Both the position numbers and the translations under genes were made by a program. A stretch of 64,000 bases of DNA, taken from positions 102,259 through 166,258 of the forward strand of contig KE993501.1 of NCBI GenBank assembly GCA_000466585.1, given 5' to 3'. Below are positions 1-9,297 of this stretch, piece after piece. A model generated the notes under the pieces. The model searched no databases. It had not been told where the DNA came from and was given only the letters and a program-made list of their open reading frames with translations. This stretch comes from Clostridiales bacterium oral taxon 876 str. F0540 (GTDB lineage Bacteria; Bacillota; Clostridia; Clostridiales; Clostridiaceae). How positions within the stretch are numbered: the first letter of the stretch is position 1; every line of letters begins with the position of its first letter.

Positions 1-2
1 TG

Positions 3-44
3 GCGATATCATGAATTCTACTTTTATAGAAATCATGATATCGC
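3..44. repeat. Hairpin-forming inverted repeat at the window edge
   Basis: A 12-bp perfect inverted repeat (3-14 with 33-44) continues, after one mismatch, into a 5-bp inner stem (16-20 with 27-31) around a 6-nt loop. There is no T-run on the right side, so it is not a plain plus-strand terminator. It could be a terminator for a minus-strand gene lying left of the window, or a dyad of unknown use. Confidence 0.6.
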
Positions 45-98
45 GATGTAAAGCAATTTATTAATACTTATTGAGATTTGTATAGTTCACTACTTCTC

Positions 99-127
99 TT
101 GACAAAATTTTAACTTTGATGTAGCAT
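99..127 (+). promoter_or_regulatory. Sigma-A-type promoter of the riboflavin operon
   Basis: TTGACA (99-104), a 17-nt spacer and TAGCAT (122-127) lie about 20 nt upstream of the FMN aptamer. The -35 is consensus; the -10 matches at 4 of 6 positions. The position is right for transcribing the riboswitch leader and rib genes. Confidence 0.6.
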
Positions 128-148
128 ATTAGATGAAAATTGAATACT

Positions 149-257
149 ATCTTCAGGGCAGGGTGAAAATCCCTACCGGTGGTAAAGCCCACGAGCCGCA
201 AGGCATGATTCGGTTAGATTCCGAAGCCGACAGTACAGTCTGGATGAAAGAAGATAA
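149..257 (+). promoter_or_regulatory. FMN riboswitch (RFN element)
   Basis: The conserved RFN blocks are visible in order: AGGGCAGGGTGAAAATCCC, CTACCGG, AGCCCACGAGC, a variable arm, CCGAAGCCGACAGT and AGTCTGGATG, closed by a basal helix (ATCTTC with GAAGAT). RFN aptamers bind flavin mononucleotide and lower expression of riboflavin genes when FMN is plentiful. It lies directly upstream of ribD, with a terminator hairpin in between, so control is most likely by transcription termination. Confidence 0.95.
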
Positions 258-287
258 AAGCGCATAAATGTGTGTGTCGTATATTTG

Positions 288-320
288 CTCTGGAATGATT
301 ATATCGTTTCAGAGTTTTTT
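288..320 (+). terminator. Riboswitch-controlled terminator
   Basis: CTCTGGAA (288-295) pairs with TTTCAGAG (307-314), followed by six T residues. It lies between the FMN aptamer and ribD and is the expected expression platform. Confidence 0.8.
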
Positions 321-408
321 ATTTTTAGATACATACGAATATTTTCACGCTTATTGATGCCTTGAACGATATTGTTCGGGGCATTTTACTTTTTTAGGAG
401 GTGCGCTA

Positions 409-1521
409 TTGAATGATAAAGATTATATGAAAAAGGCATTGGAACTTGCTCAAAAGGGATGCGGCTGGGTAAACCCTAATCCCATGGTGGGGGCTGTTAT
501 TGTAAAAAATCATACCATCATCGGGATGGGCTATCATAAGCGGTATGGTACGCTTCATGCTGAACGCCATGCTCTTCAAAATTGTACAGACTCGCCAAAG
601 GGTGCAACATTGTATGTAACATTGGAGCCCTGCTGTCACTATGGAAAAACTCCGCCCTGCACTGATGCAATAATTGAAAGCGGTATTCGACGTGTTGTAA
701 TTGGCTCCTTCGATACCAATCCTTTAGTGGCGGGAAAAGGGATTCAAATTTTACGTGAGCATGGAATTGAGGTTGAGGAGGGGGTTTTGACGGAGGAATG
801 TAACAAACTCAATAAAGTATTCTTCCACTTTATTCAAAACAAGACCCCATATGTTGTAATGAAATATGCAATGACAATGGATGGAAAGATTGCGACTTAC
901 TCTGGAAAATCCAAATGGATTACCGGGGATAATGCTCGGGAGCGTGTTCATAAAGACAGACATCTATATTCAGGAATTATGGTAGGTGTAGGCACAATTC
1001 TCGCAGATAACCCTTTACTTACCTGTCGATTACCTGACTTAAAAAGTCCCATTCGCATTATTTGCGACACTCAATTAAGAACTCCGTTACATACGAACGT
1101 GGTTCAAACTGCAAAACAGTATAAAACGATAATTGCAACCTGCTGTAAAGATAGTACTAAGATAAATAAATACGAAGAAGCAGGCTGTGAAGTTCTTTAT
1201 ATGAAGCTAAAGGATGGCCATGTTGATTTAAAGGAGTTAATGATTGTTTTCGGACAAAAAGGAATTGACAGCATCCTATTAGAGGGAGGTCAAACTTTAA
1301 ACTGGTCTGCATTGAAAAGCGGCATCGTTAACAAAGTTCAGGCTTATCTTGCACCGAAATTATTTGGAGGTATAAATGCCAAGTCACCTATTGGTGGTAT
1401 GGGTATTGAAGATCCAAGTGGAGCTTATAAGCTTTTACCACTACAAGTTACTAAACTAGGCGAGGATATTCTTTTGGAAAGTGAGGTAATAGGATGTTTA
1501 CAGGAATCATTGAAGAAATAG
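409..1521 (+). CDS. ribD: Bifunctional riboflavin deaminase/reductase RibD
   Basis: RibD deaminates the pyrimidine made from GTP and reduces the ribosyl side chain, the second and third steps of riboflavin synthesis in the cytosol. The N-terminal deaminase domain (about residues 1-145) shows the zinc motif HAE (His50, Glu52) and PCC...PPC (Cys75, Cys84). The C-terminal reductase domain (about 145-365) carries KYAMTMDGKIA and LLEGG. At 370 aa it is full length. I chose the TTG at 409 because AGGAGG lies 7 nt upstream; the first ATG (427) would trim the conserved N-terminus. First gene of the riboswitch-controlled rib operon; its 3' end overlaps ribE by 28 nt, suggesting translational coupling. 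Confidence 0.96.
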   Translation: MNDKDYMKKALELAQKGCGWVNPNPMVGAVIVKNHTIIGMGYHKRYGTLHAERHALQNCTDSPKGATLYVTLEPCCHYGKTPPCTDAIIESGIRRVVIGSFDTNPLVAGKGIQILREHGIEVEEGVLTEECNKLNKVFFHFIQNKTPYVVMKYAMTMDGKIATYSGKSKWITGDNARERVHKDRHLYSGIMVGVGTILADNPLLTCRLPDLKSPIRIICDTQLRTPLHTNVVQTAKQYKTIIATCCKDSTKINKYEEAGCEVLYMKLKDGHVDLKELMIVFGQKGIDSILLEGGQTLNWSALKSGIVNKVQAYLAPKLFGGINAKSPIGGMGIEDPSGAYKLLPLQVTKLGEDILLESEVIGCLQESLKK

Positions 1522-2132
1522 GAACAGTTAAAAGTATAAAAAAGGGTGCGAATTCTGCTGTCTTAACTATAGGTGCGGCATCTATATTAAGGGATATGAA
1601 ACTTGGTGAAAGCATAGCTGTAAATGGAATTTGTTTAACAGTTACAGCGCATACAAGCACAGAATTTACAGCGGATGTTATGCATGAGACAATAATACGA
1701 TCTTCTCTTAGCAGCATTCATGCTGGTACAAGGGTTAATCTGGAACGTGCCATGCCTGCTAACGGAAGGTTTGGAGGTCATATTGTAACCGGTCATATTG
1801 ATGGAACAGGTGTTATTCGTTCTATTCAAAAGGATGATAATGCAGTTTGGTACAGCATTAGAGCGACGCCGGAGATTTTACGGTACATAGTAGAAAAAGG
1901 TTCTATTGCTGTTGACGGTATTAGTTTAACAGTTGCTAAAATATCTGAGGTTGATTTCAGCGTATCTGTTATTCCACATACGGCAGATAATACTATACTG
2001 TTTTTAAAAAAAGTTGGAGATAAGGTCAATCTTGAAAATGACTGTGTTGGTAAATATATTGAAAAGTTTCTCGATATACCATCGAAATCAATAAAAATAA
2101 CAAGAGGCTTTCTCACAGGAGCCGGATATTAG
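1494..2132 (+). CDS. ribE: Riboflavin synthase, alpha chain
   Basis: Catalyses the dismutation of two 6,7-dimethyl-8-ribityllumazine molecules into riboflavin and the ribityl-amino-pyrimidine. The protein opens with the hallmark [10 protein letters not shown] and consists of two homologous lumazine-binding barrels (about residues 1-95 and 96-195), each with a TG[HV][IL]DG-like or DGISLTV-like motif. Length 212 aa is normal. The start lies inside the end of ribD, and ribBA follows 11 nt after its stop, so it is a middle gene of the operon under FMN riboswitch control. Confidence 0.96.
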   Translation: MFTGIIEEIGTVKSIKKGANSAVLTIGAASILRDMKLGESIAVNGICLTVTAHTSTEFTADVMHETIIRSSLSSIHAGTRVNLERAMPANGRFGGHIVTGHIDGTGVIRSIQKDDNAVWYSIRATPEILRYIVEKGSIAVDGISLTVAKISEVDFSVSVIPHTADNTILFLKKVGDKVNLENDCVGKYIEKFLDIPSKSIKITRGFLTGAGY

Positions 2133-2143
2133 GAGGAGGAAAT

Positions 2144-3343
2144 ATGTTTCAGTTTAATACTATTGAAGAAGCACTTGAAGATTTGCGTCAAGGAAAAATA
2201 ATATTAGTGACAGATGACGAGGACAGAGAAAATGAAGGTGATTTTATATGTGCTGCTGAGTTTGCTACTACAGAAAATGTGAATTTCATGGCGGTGCATG
2301 GCAAAGGATTGATTTGCATGCCTATGAGCATTGAGCTCTGTAAAAAGCTAAGTCTTCCTCAAATGGTAAACGACAATACAGATCACCACGAAACTGCTTT
2401 TACGGTTTCAATTGATTATATTGATACTAAAACCGGAATTTCAGCAGAAGAAAGAGGCATCACAGCTCGTGCTTGTGTCAGAGAAGAGGCAATGCCGGAA
2501 GATTTTCGCCGTCCCGGTCATATGTTCCCTTTGACGGCTAAACGAGGCGGTGTTCTTGAACGCAATGGTCATACAGAGGCGACAATTGATTTACTTAGAC
2601 TTGCTAACTTGAAAGAGTGCGGGCTATGTTGTGAAATTATGCAGGAGGATGGCACAATGATGCGTACTCCTAAATTGATAGAACTGGCGCAAAAATGGAA
2701 TCTAAAGTTTATTACAATCAAGGCTCTGCAAAACTATCGCAAAAATCACGATAAGTTAGTAGAGTGCGTTGCCGTAACAAAAATGCCTACCAAATATGGC
2801 GAGTTTAAGGCCTATGGTTATGTTAATAAACTAAATGGGGAACATCATGTAGCATTAGTTCGCGGAGATATTGGGGATGGAAATAATCTTTTATGCCGTG
2901 TGCATTCGGAGTGTTTGACAGGAGATGCTTTTGGTTCTCTCCGTTGTGATTGTGGTCAGCAGTTTACAGCTGCAATGGATCAAATTGAAAAAGAGGGGCG
3001 TGGCATTCTTCTTTACATGAGACAGGAAGGCCGCGGAATCGGTCTTATCAATAAACTAAGAGCGTATGAACTGCAGGAGCAGGGCATGGACACTCTTGAA
3101 GCAAATTTAGCATTGGGCTTTGACGGTGATATGAGAGAATATTATATTGGCGCTCAAATACTTAAAGATTTAGGTGCTAAAACGTTGCGGCTGTTAACAA
3201 ACAACCCCGATAAAGTATATCAGCTGTCAGGCTTTGGAATGGAAATTACTGATCGCGTACCTATCGAAATGAGTGCCACAGATTATGATCTGTTTTACTT
3301 ACAAACCAAGCAATCCAAAATGGGACATATTTTAAATTATTAA
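2144..3343 (+). CDS. ribBA: Bifunctional DHBP synthase / GTP cyclohydrolase II
   Basis: The N-terminal half (residues 1 to about 200) is 3,4-dihydroxy-2-butanone 4-phosphate synthase, with the acidic motif [11 protein letters not shown] (24-34) and the RPGHMFPL segment. The C-terminal half (about 205-399) is GTP cyclohydrolase II, with the zinc-site cysteines in [18 protein letters not shown] and the signature RQEGRGIGL. The two activities feed the two branches of riboflavin synthesis from ribulose 5-phosphate and GTP. Length 399 aa is typical for the fusion. A good SD (AGGAGG) precedes the ATG; 15 nt separate it from ribH. Confidence 0.97.
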   Translation: MFQFNTIEEALEDLRQGKIILVTDDEDRENEGDFICAAEFATTENVNFMAVHGKGLICMPMSIELCKKLSLPQMVNDNTDHHETAFTVSIDYIDTKTGISAEERGITARACVREEAMPEDFRRPGHMFPLTAKRGGVLERNGHTEATIDLLRLANLKECGLCCEIMQEDGTMMRTPKLIELAQKWNLKFITIKALQNYRKNHDKLVECVAVTKMPTKYGEFKAYGYVNKLNGEHHVALVRGDIGDGNNLLCRVHSECLTGDAFGSLRCDCGQQFTAAMDQIEKEGRGILLYMRQEGRGIGLINKLRAYELQEQGMDTLEANLALGFDGDMREYYIGAQILKDLGAKTLRLLTNNPDKVYQLSGFGMEITDRVPIEMSATDYDLFYLQTKQSKMGHILNY

Positions 3344-3358
3344 AAAGGAGATTTTAAC

Positions 3359-3823
3359 ATGAATATATTTGAAGGAAAACTTATATCTAAGGACATTAAG
3401 GTAGGTATAGTTGTTGCCCGTTTCAACGAATTTATAACCTCTAAGCTGCTCTCTGGTGCATTGGATGGACTAAAGCGACATGAAGTACAGGAAGAAAATA
3501 TTGATATAGCATGGGTTCCCGGAGCTTTTGAAATTCCACTGATTGCTTCGAAAATGGCGAAAAGCAAAAAATATGATGCAGTAATATGCCTAGGAGCGGT
3601 TATCCGTGGAAGCACAAGCCACTATGATTATGTGTGCAGCGAAGTTTCCAAAGGTATTGCTCAAGTATCACTTGCTAATGATATTCCTGTAATGTTTGGT
3701 GTTCTTACAACCGAAAATATTGAACAGGCTATTGAACGTGCCGGAACAAAAGCAGGGAATAAAGGATTTGATAGTGCAGTTAGCGCAATTGAAATGGTGA
3801 ACCTAATACGCGAACTGAAATAG
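3359..3823 (+). CDS. ribH: 6,7-dimethyl-8-ribityllumazine synthase
   Basis: Condenses the ribityl-amino-pyrimidine with 3,4-dihydroxy-2-butanone 4-phosphate; the product is the substrate of RibE. The sequence contains the family signatures [32 protein letters not shown] (with the catalytic histidine) and the C-terminal GNKGFDSA. Length 154 aa is normal for the beta chain, which forms icosahedral shells. Last gene of the rib operon; a terminator follows 57 nt after the stop. Confidence 0.96.
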   Translation: MNIFEGKLISKDIKVGIVVARFNEFITSKLLSGALDGLKRHEVQEENIDIAWVPGAFEIPLIASKMAKSKKYDAVICLGAVIRGSTSHYDYVCSEVSKGIAQVSLANDIPVMFGVLTTENIEQAIERAGTKAGNKGFDSAVSAIEMVNLIRELK

Positions 3824-3879
3824 AGGAAAGTAATACCTAAGTCATAACTTCTCATTATTTATATAATCAATTATTAAGT

Positions 3880-3911
3880 AGTCTGTATTCTGGGTGAGTA
3901 CAGACTTTTTT
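3880..3911 (+). terminator. Terminator of the rib operon
   Basis: Perfect 8-bp stem AGTCTGTA/TACAGACT with an 11-nt loop and a T-run (3906-3911). It follows ribH and ends the operon. Confidence 0.85.
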
Positions 3912-3998
3912 ATTGCTAACTAATTACCATAAGTTATATAATTAGTATATTAATGCAATATGAACTTGTGTTTTATGACAAATTAAGGGGGTGATGCA

Positions 3999-4499
3999 AT
4001 GGTAAGACATAGAAGGATAGACATTTCGAAAGATAAGGATACCTTGGTTGAATACCATTGTGAAATCAATTATGAATGCGAATCGGATTTTGGTAAGCAA
4101 ATTCCATACGAGGTGTACAGAAGAAAATGGCTAAATACTAAAAAACAAGTTAAAGAATTCATTGAGGCTATTTGTAACAGCATGAGCGATAATCGAACAA
4201 TTGCAGAAATACTTGAAGATGATAATGGAGCTGACTTAGGTTATATTTGGGTAACATTTACTGATATAACAGACTATAATTTAATAATTGCTGAAATTAG
4301 AGAAATATATGTTTTAGAAAAATATAGAAATAATGGAGTTGGAACATATGCAGTAGAATATATAGAAAAAGCTGCTAAGATAAAGGGTGCAAATATATTG
4401 CGTTCTGGGACAGGCTATGGAAATATCAATTCAAAGAATCTTCATGAACATTGCGGGTTCAAGCCGTATAGAGTTGAATATGAAAAGGAATTAAAATAG
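3999..4499 (+). CDS. GNAT family N-acetyltransferase
   Basis: The C-terminal half shows the GNAT core: a beta strand EIREIYVLEKYRNNGVGTYAVEYIEKAAK, in which the acetyl-CoA-binding Q/RxxGxG/A loop appears as YRNNGVG, followed by a helix and a strand ending in LHEHCGFKP. The N-terminal 90 residues are less conserved. 166 aa is usual for a single-domain GNAT protein. It starts with ATG after AAGGGGGTG. It stands alone between two terminators. The acyl acceptor cannot be told from the sequence. Confidence 0.8.
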   Translation: MVRHRRIDISKDKDTLVEYHCEINYECESDFGKQIPYEVYRRKWLNTKKQVKEFIEAICNSMSDNRTIAEILEDDNGADLGYIWVTFTDITDYNLIIAEIREIYVLEKYRNNGVGTYAVEYIEKAAKIKGANILRSGTGYGNINSKNLHEHCGFKPYRVEYEKELK

Positions 4500-4531
4500 A
4501 ACCTAATGGTTTGTGAGAACATGAAATAGTA

Positions 4532-4819
4532 ATGAGAAATTGCTGTGTGCATAAACCGAAGGCAAGGTTACTAAATTTTGATGGGCCATATGATAACTGG
4601 CTGAGGCAATGTAGAAGAGAAACTTTAAAGCAATATGAAAATTCAAAGTTTAATATAGATGAGGATATAAGATGGTTCTCCAAGATGTCATTGTTTTGGA
4701 ACATCGATACCTGTTCGGGTTATGGAGGAAATTTGACCTCAATTCGATTAAGCTCGCAAGGAAAGTTATTGGATGTTATCAAAATTAAGACAGTAAAAGA
4801 TGATTTGATTATAATCTAA
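4532..4819 (+). CDS. Small hypothetical protein, possibly a remnant
   Basis: A 95-aa open frame rich in Trp, Cys and charged residues, ending in a beta-rich segment. I do not recognise a family. No convincing ribosome binding site precedes the ATG, and the frame is followed closely by a good terminator, so it may be the 3' part of a decayed gene rather than an intact one. It lies 32 nt after the GNAT gene and could be cotranscribed with it. Confidence 0.4.
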   Translation: MRNCCVHKPKARLLNFDGPYDNWLRQCRRETLKQYENSKFNIDEDIRWFSKMSLFWNIDTCSGYGGNLTSIRLSSQGKLLDVIKIKTVKDDLIII

Positions 4820-4832
4820 ACAAATAATTTCT

Positions 4833-4857
4833 GTCCACCGTAGCTGGTGGACTTTTG
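4833..4857 (+). terminator. Rho-independent terminator
   Basis: Perfect 7-bp stem GTCCACC/GGTGGAC with a 6-nt loop, then TTTTGTTTT. Nearly the same stem recurs at 12242-12261. It is followed by a short A+T-rich stretch vaguely like the repeat at 9051 and 12271. Confidence 0.8.
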
Positions 4858-4964
4858 TTTTATAGTAATGAATAAATATAGTAATTAAAATATTAATAAA
4901 GTTATTAATTTAAACTACGTTAAGGCATAAATGTGCGCCTAAGAAAAGGATTTTAAATACTCTA

Positions 4965-6059
4965 TTATTTTGATTTTATTAGGTTTTTAACATAAAGTAC
5001 CAATAATGTAACTATTGGTATTATGATCATTATCGGCAAATGAAAATACTTTATGCTGATATCAAGTCCTATCTTAACATGCTGCGGGTAGTTTCTTGCT
5101 ATCAATATTGATGCTGCAAATATTAGGATACTGAATGGAAGGGCAAAATATTTTGTATCCTTAATTTTTAAAATTTGTGATGTTCCCAACATGGCTCCGT
5201 AAGTAAAGAAGCTTATTTTCATAACTCCTGCCGTTATCATAAAAAGCACAGTAACTATATCTAATCTATCAAAGGTTTCCCCAATATTCATCATACGCAG
5301 TGTCTGAAGCAACGGAAATAACGAATTAGTGGCAAAATCTACACCTAATACAGAAATAAACATAATTAAATTTAATGTTATAAGAAGTCCTTCAGCTATA
5401 ATAGCAAATATTGCAGCTTTTCTTATCTTAGAAGATTGAATTACATATGGATAAAACATGGTAAACAATATACTTTCACCATATGGAAAAAAAAGAAGTC
5501 TCCAGCTTTTTCCTATAACTGTCATTATTCCATCTTCAAGTACAGGCTTCAGATTATGAAACTTTAAATCTCCCGGAGATGTAAATAAAAATATCCACGA
5601 TAGCACTAAGAAAATCAGCCAGAGGATTAAGATGATATGCGCACTCCTAAAAAGGTTTTCCATACCAAGATATGTGGCATAAGTAACTACGGTTAAAAAA
5701 CATATTGAGATCCAAATCATCGGAATCTTTGTAAGTACGGCAATATTTATAAGACTAGAGAAATCCCTCAGTACTCTAGCAGCTATGTATGTAAAAAAAA
5801 CAACATATAATATACCCAGAAAGTTTCCGATTACTTTTCCTAATACTTTTGGAAGATAAGAAATAATAGTATCTTGAGGATGTTTGCTCCATAAATAGGT
5901 GTATAAAATTTGCAACAAGATTCCAGGAACTATATAAATAAGCATTGCAAGCCAAGCATCATGTTTTACTTCAGGAGCCATATAGAAAAGCAAGGCACTC
6001 CCGTAAGGAACAATAATTATGGCAATAAATAATTGAAAGGCAGTTATTTTTATTTTCAC
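4965..6059 (-). CDS. gerKB: Spore germinant receptor subunit B (GerKB/GerAB family)
   Basis: Integral membrane subunit of a spore germinant receptor, related to the APC amino-acid permease fold; with the A and C subunits it senses nutrients in the spore inner membrane. The 364-aa protein is highly hydrophobic, with about ten predicted membrane segments starting at ITAFQLFIAIIIVPYGSALL, the region typical of Spore_permease proteins. Length is normal. It is the last gene of a gerKA-gerKC-gerKB order on the minus strand, 33 nt after gerKC. It is likely transcribed in the forespore, although I could not pin down a sigma-G promoter. Confidence 0.9.
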   Translation of the reverse strand: MKIKITAFQLFIAIIIVPYGSALLFYMAPEVKHDAWLAMLIYIVPGILLQILYTYLWSKHPQDTIISYLPKVLGKVIGNFLGILYVVFFTYIAARVLRDFSSLINIAVLTKIPMIWISICFLTVVTYATYLGMENLFRSAHIILILWLIFLVLSWIFLFTSPGDLKFHNLKPVLEDGIMTVIGKSWRLLFFPYGESILFTMFYPYVIQSSKIRKAAIFAIIAEGLLITLNLIMFISVLGVDFATNSLFPLLQTLRMMNIGETFDRLDIVTVLFMITAGVMKISFFTYGAMLGTSQILKIKDTKYFALPFSILIFAASILIARNYPQHVKIGLDISIKYFHLPIMIIIPIVTLLVLYVKNLIKSK

Positions 6060-6092
6060 TTTTATCCATCCTCTGAATTTAGCCAGACTCTA

Positions 6093-7262
6093 TTACCTAA
6101 ATGGTTTGGAAATAACACCTGGTCTTTTTATACTTGAATTAACATTAATCTTAATTTTTATATTTGGAAAAGTTTCGTCCCAATTATTCTCAATGCTTTT
6201 CCAAACCTTCGGATAATCTCTATGAATGGCACCAGCAAAGTCAAAAATATCCGATTTTAATTCCTTCTGGGCTTTTTGCAGAACCAAATTGATTTCGTGT
6301 TCAATAGCTTTGTTTTGTATCTTACTCAATTCATCCATAAGTTCCGGTTTACTCATAGGATCAATGTTTGCAATTGTCTCTCTAATATTTCCTTGCTCCT
6401 TGATATCTATCACCATTGTTATATCACCATTTGTTACTACCGGATACACTTTGCTCTTTGTTTTCACTATATCAAATACAATACTGCTTCCATCACTTAA
6501 AGAAGCTACTAGGCCTCCTGACTTTACCTTTCCACGTATCCAATTCAATCCGCGGGTTTCATTTTTATTTAGGTAGCCTATAAGCTTATCTTTATTGAAT
6601 ACAGCGGTTCCAGCCAGCTCGAGATTCCTGCCAGTAATGTCATTATCCTGAAAATTTATTACAGCTGCTATGGGCGCTTTTGATTTTCCGGTTAGAAGAT
6701 TAGTAAAGTCTAATCGCGAAATTACAGGAGAGTACCCAATAATTGACTGTTCCTTTAATAATCTCTCTATACTTGTAGCAGAAATTTTTTCATTCTTTGT
6801 CACTGAAGTAATTATGCTGGAGGCTGTTCCTTTAGTAATAAGTAACGGAATATCAGGTCTTGTTTGATTACTTCTTAAAGAAGCATCAATAAAAAGTGCT
6901 GTTCCAGATTGGGCTAAGTTCTCTCCTAGAACTGTGAATTTACTGTGAGCCCAAAAAAGTTCTCTGCCAAGAATGGTTGATATCTGGTTTACAGCATCAG
7001 TTGGCGTAGACCCTTTTTCACTTACAATGATTACATCTGAACTTCCTTGCGGACTGCCGCTTTTCTGTCCTATCATAGTACTTCCAGATTACTTTTGAGG
7101 ATTTAGTATCTGAGCTGTTACTACATATTCATTCTGAGCAGTAAGATCAAATCCTACTGCACTTACTACGGCAAGTTTTTCAAGCTCACGTTTTGATTCT
7201 TTACAGCTTGTTGCAGAGAATATAATCATGATAGACATAGCAATTAAAGTTAGCCTTTTCAT
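6093..7262 (-). pseudogene. gerKC: Spore germinant receptor lipoprotein GerKC, interrupted by a stop codon
   Basis: C subunit (Ger(x)C family) of the germinant receptor, a lipoprotein of the spore inner membrane. The gene starts at ATG 7262 after GAGGAG and encodes a lipoprotein signal ending in a Cys (residues 1 to about 21, SATSC). It reads through AVVSAVGFDL and AQILNPQK, then meets an in-frame TAA at 7091-7089. The same frame continues without shift for 331 more codons (SGSTMIGQ... to 6093), including the usual GerAC C-terminal domain. The total of 390 codons, stops included, is the family's normal size. A single CAA-to-TAA change would explain it. Either a true nonsense mutation or a sequencing error; reinitiation at ATG 7076 would make a protein without its lipid anchor. 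Confidence 0.85.
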
Positions 7263-7296
7263 AAATTACTCCTCTTGTATTTACTATATATAAGAT

Positions 7297-8850
7297 TCAT
7301 GATTTTCTCCTTATGCTTTTAGCTAGAGACTTGGATATTTTATTTTTAACACTAAACGGGTATCTTATAAATAAATCAGGCAGACTCTTAGATGATAAGG
7401 GAGCCAGCGGCCATAAATAAGGTACTCCAAAAGATCTTATAGACATAAGCCTCATTGTAAAAATAACTAGTCCGCACATTAAGCCTATGAGACCCAGTGT
7501 TCCACCCAGTATTAGAAATATAATCCTTGGAAAGGTTAGTGCAAAGGACATATCAACAGAGGGAACTGCATAGGATGAGATAGCTGTAGTAGCTACCACA
7601 ATTACCATAGGAGTACTAACAAGCCCTGCATCTACTGCGGCCTGACCGAGTACTAAAGCTCCGACTATGCTGATGGCCTGCCCTGCTGTTCTTGGAATTC
7701 TTACACCAGCCTCCCTCAATATTTCATATACTAAGAGCATCATAAAACACTCAAACATAGTGGGATAAGGAATTCCTGAGCGTGCTTTAATAAAAGTAGT
7801 TACTAAGGCAGTAGGAATAAGCTCCTGGTGAAATGTTGTTATAGCAACATATACTGCCGGCAGTGTAAGAGATATTATAAACGAAATATATCTGATCCAG
7901 CGATTAAAGGTACCTACAAAGTACTTTAAGTAAAAGTCATCACTGGTTAACATAAATTCTAAAAAAATAGCCGGTACTGAGCTAACAAGCGGTGTACCTT
8001 CCACTAAAATTAAAACACGACCTTCTAATAACTTAGATGCTGCAATCTCCGGCCTTTCTGTTGAAAAAATGGTAGGAAAGCTGCTGCTGGGCGCATCTTC
8101 TATAAATTCTTTAATGTAGTTGGTTCCAAGAACAAAGTCTATATCAATCTTATTTATTCTTTCTCTGACTTCGTTTACTATCTTTTCATCAGCTATATTT
8201 GATAGATATACAATGGCTACATCAGTTTGAGTTTCTTTACCTAAAACAAAGGGTTCAACACTAAAGTTTATATTTTTAATTTTTTTTCTTAAAAGAACTA
8301 TGTTTGTAGCTATAGATTCAGTAAACCCTTCACGAGGTCCTCTCATAACAGTTTCAACCTGTGGTTCTTCAATAGCCCTGCTTGGTGGATTTTTTATGCT
8401 TATGGAAATCGCTTTACAAATTCCGTTGATAAATAAAATTACTTTGCCTTTTAATATAGCATTGATAACCTTGTTCATATCAGAGAATATATCTCTATCC
8501 TCTACACCGAGAATGTACCTAGAATATTCGAGACTATCTTCCGGGTACGTCTTATTATTTTGTGTGTGTGATAATTTATCGATTATAATTTCACTGACAT
8601 CTGACTCTTTTATCATGCCGTCAATATACACAAGTAGAGCACTAATCTTAGGATTATTCGCGATTTTTAATTTTTTCACTACTAAATCCGTGCTACTCTT
8701 AAAGCTCTTCATTATGTATTCTTTATTTTCTATCAAAGCGTCTGAGACTTTAAATACTTCACTTAACTCTTTGTTATTATTTTCCTTAGGTAGCTGTTCT
8801 GTTTTATTGTCCTCACTCAACGAAAATATTCTTTTTATTGAATCAAACAC
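7297..8850 (-). CDS. gerKA: Spore germinant receptor subunit A (GerKA/GerAA family)
   Basis: A subunit of the germinant receptor. A large hydrophilic N-terminal domain (about residues 1-300) contains YIDGMI, then RGPREGFTESIATN and the segment VLILVEGTPLVSSVPAIFLEF; the C-terminal half holds four to five membrane segments with the family motif TAGQAISIVGALVLGQAAV. 517 aa is normal. I prefer the GTG at 8850 because GGTAGGTG sits 6 nt upstream and the protein then begins MFDSIKRIF, like its relatives; a GTG at 8859 is the alternative. First gene of the operon, followed by the interrupted gerKC. Confidence 0.92.
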   Translation of the reverse strand: MFDSIKRIFSLSEDNKTEQLPKENNNKELSEVFKVSDALIENKEYIMKSFKSSTDLVVKKLKIANNPKISALLVYIDGMIKESDVSEIIIDKLSHTQNNKTYPEDSLEYSRYILGVEDRDIFSDMNKVINAILKGKVILFINGICKAISISIKNPPSRAIEEPQVETVMRGPREGFTESIATNIVLLRKKIKNINFSVEPFVLGKETQTDVAIVYLSNIADEKIVNEVRERINKIDIDFVLGTNYIKEFIEDAPSSSFPTIFSTERPEIAASKLLEGRVLILVEGTPLVSSVPAIFLEFMLTSDDFYLKYFVGTFNRWIRYISFIISLTLPAVYVAITTFHQELIPTALVTTFIKARSGIPYPTMFECFMMLLVYEILREAGVRIPRTAGQAISIVGALVLGQAAVDAGLVSTPMVIVVATTAISSYAVPSVDMSFALTFPRIIFLILGGTLGLIGLMCGLVIFTMRLMSIRSFGVPYLWPLAPLSSKSLPDLFIRYPFSVKNKISKSLAKSIRRKS

Positions 8851-9021
8851 CTTGATCACCTACCTTTTGTTATTATTATTTTAAAACTAAAGGTATTTAT
8901 ACTCTTGTTCTCTATATTTTATGTTGTTAGTTTTATATTAGCCATGGAGTATTTAAAAGATGAAAATTCTTTTGCAGAATTGGTTGGTTTAAGGAGGGTA
9001 TCTGATTAATAAAATGCTGCG

Positions 9022-9050
9022 GTCTAACTAGTTAGACAGACTTTTCTTTT
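9022..9050 (+). terminator. Terminator-like perfect palindrome
   Basis: GTCTAAC-TA-GTTAGAC (9022-9037) is a perfect 16-nt palindrome followed by AGACTTTTCTTTT. It may end a transcript, although no intact plus-strand gene lies directly upstream. Confidence 0.5.
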
Positions 9051-9086
9051 ATAGCATTGTGTAAATATATGGTTTATAATCAATAT
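9051..9086. repeat. Intergenic repeat, copy 1
   Basis: About 36 nt beginning ATAGCATTGTGTAAATATAT match 12271-12306 at all but about 3-4 positions. Both copies sit just 3' of a terminator-like hairpin. A third, weaker resemblance follows the terminator at 4833. Confidence 0.65.
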
Positions 9087-9297
9087 TAAGGGTAGATATG
9101 GATTTATAATAGATGGCACTCACTTGTGAGTTATGCTAAGGCATATTCGTAATACTGAGAAAAGTGCTTAGTTATATACTAGTTAAGTGTTACCTATATA
9201 GCTTTATTATTATATATGAGGTTTAAAGATGGAAATTAAGTTCTCATGTTTATAAAAGCTATAATGAATAAAATATGTCCATATTGTGGAGGAAAAC

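Larger units (their letters stand above)
8860..9297. other. Gene-free stretch with a terminator-like palindrome and a repeat
   Basis: Between the divergent gerKA and the nitroreductase gene. It contains the 5' region and presumed promoter of gerKA, an ATG frame of 21 codons (8944-9009) without SD, a palindrome (9022-9037) and a repeat (9051-9086). Nothing else coding was recognised. Confidence 0.5.

Noticed and set aside
8300..8884. A long plus-strand open frame antisense to gerKA
   Set aside because: It is the complement of a well-supported coding gene; the translation is hydrophobic low-complexity and has no SD.
8944..9009. A 21-codon ATG frame with a protein-like end (NSFAELVGLRRVSD)
   Set aside because: No SD and too short to judge; it may be a remnant, but support is insufficient.
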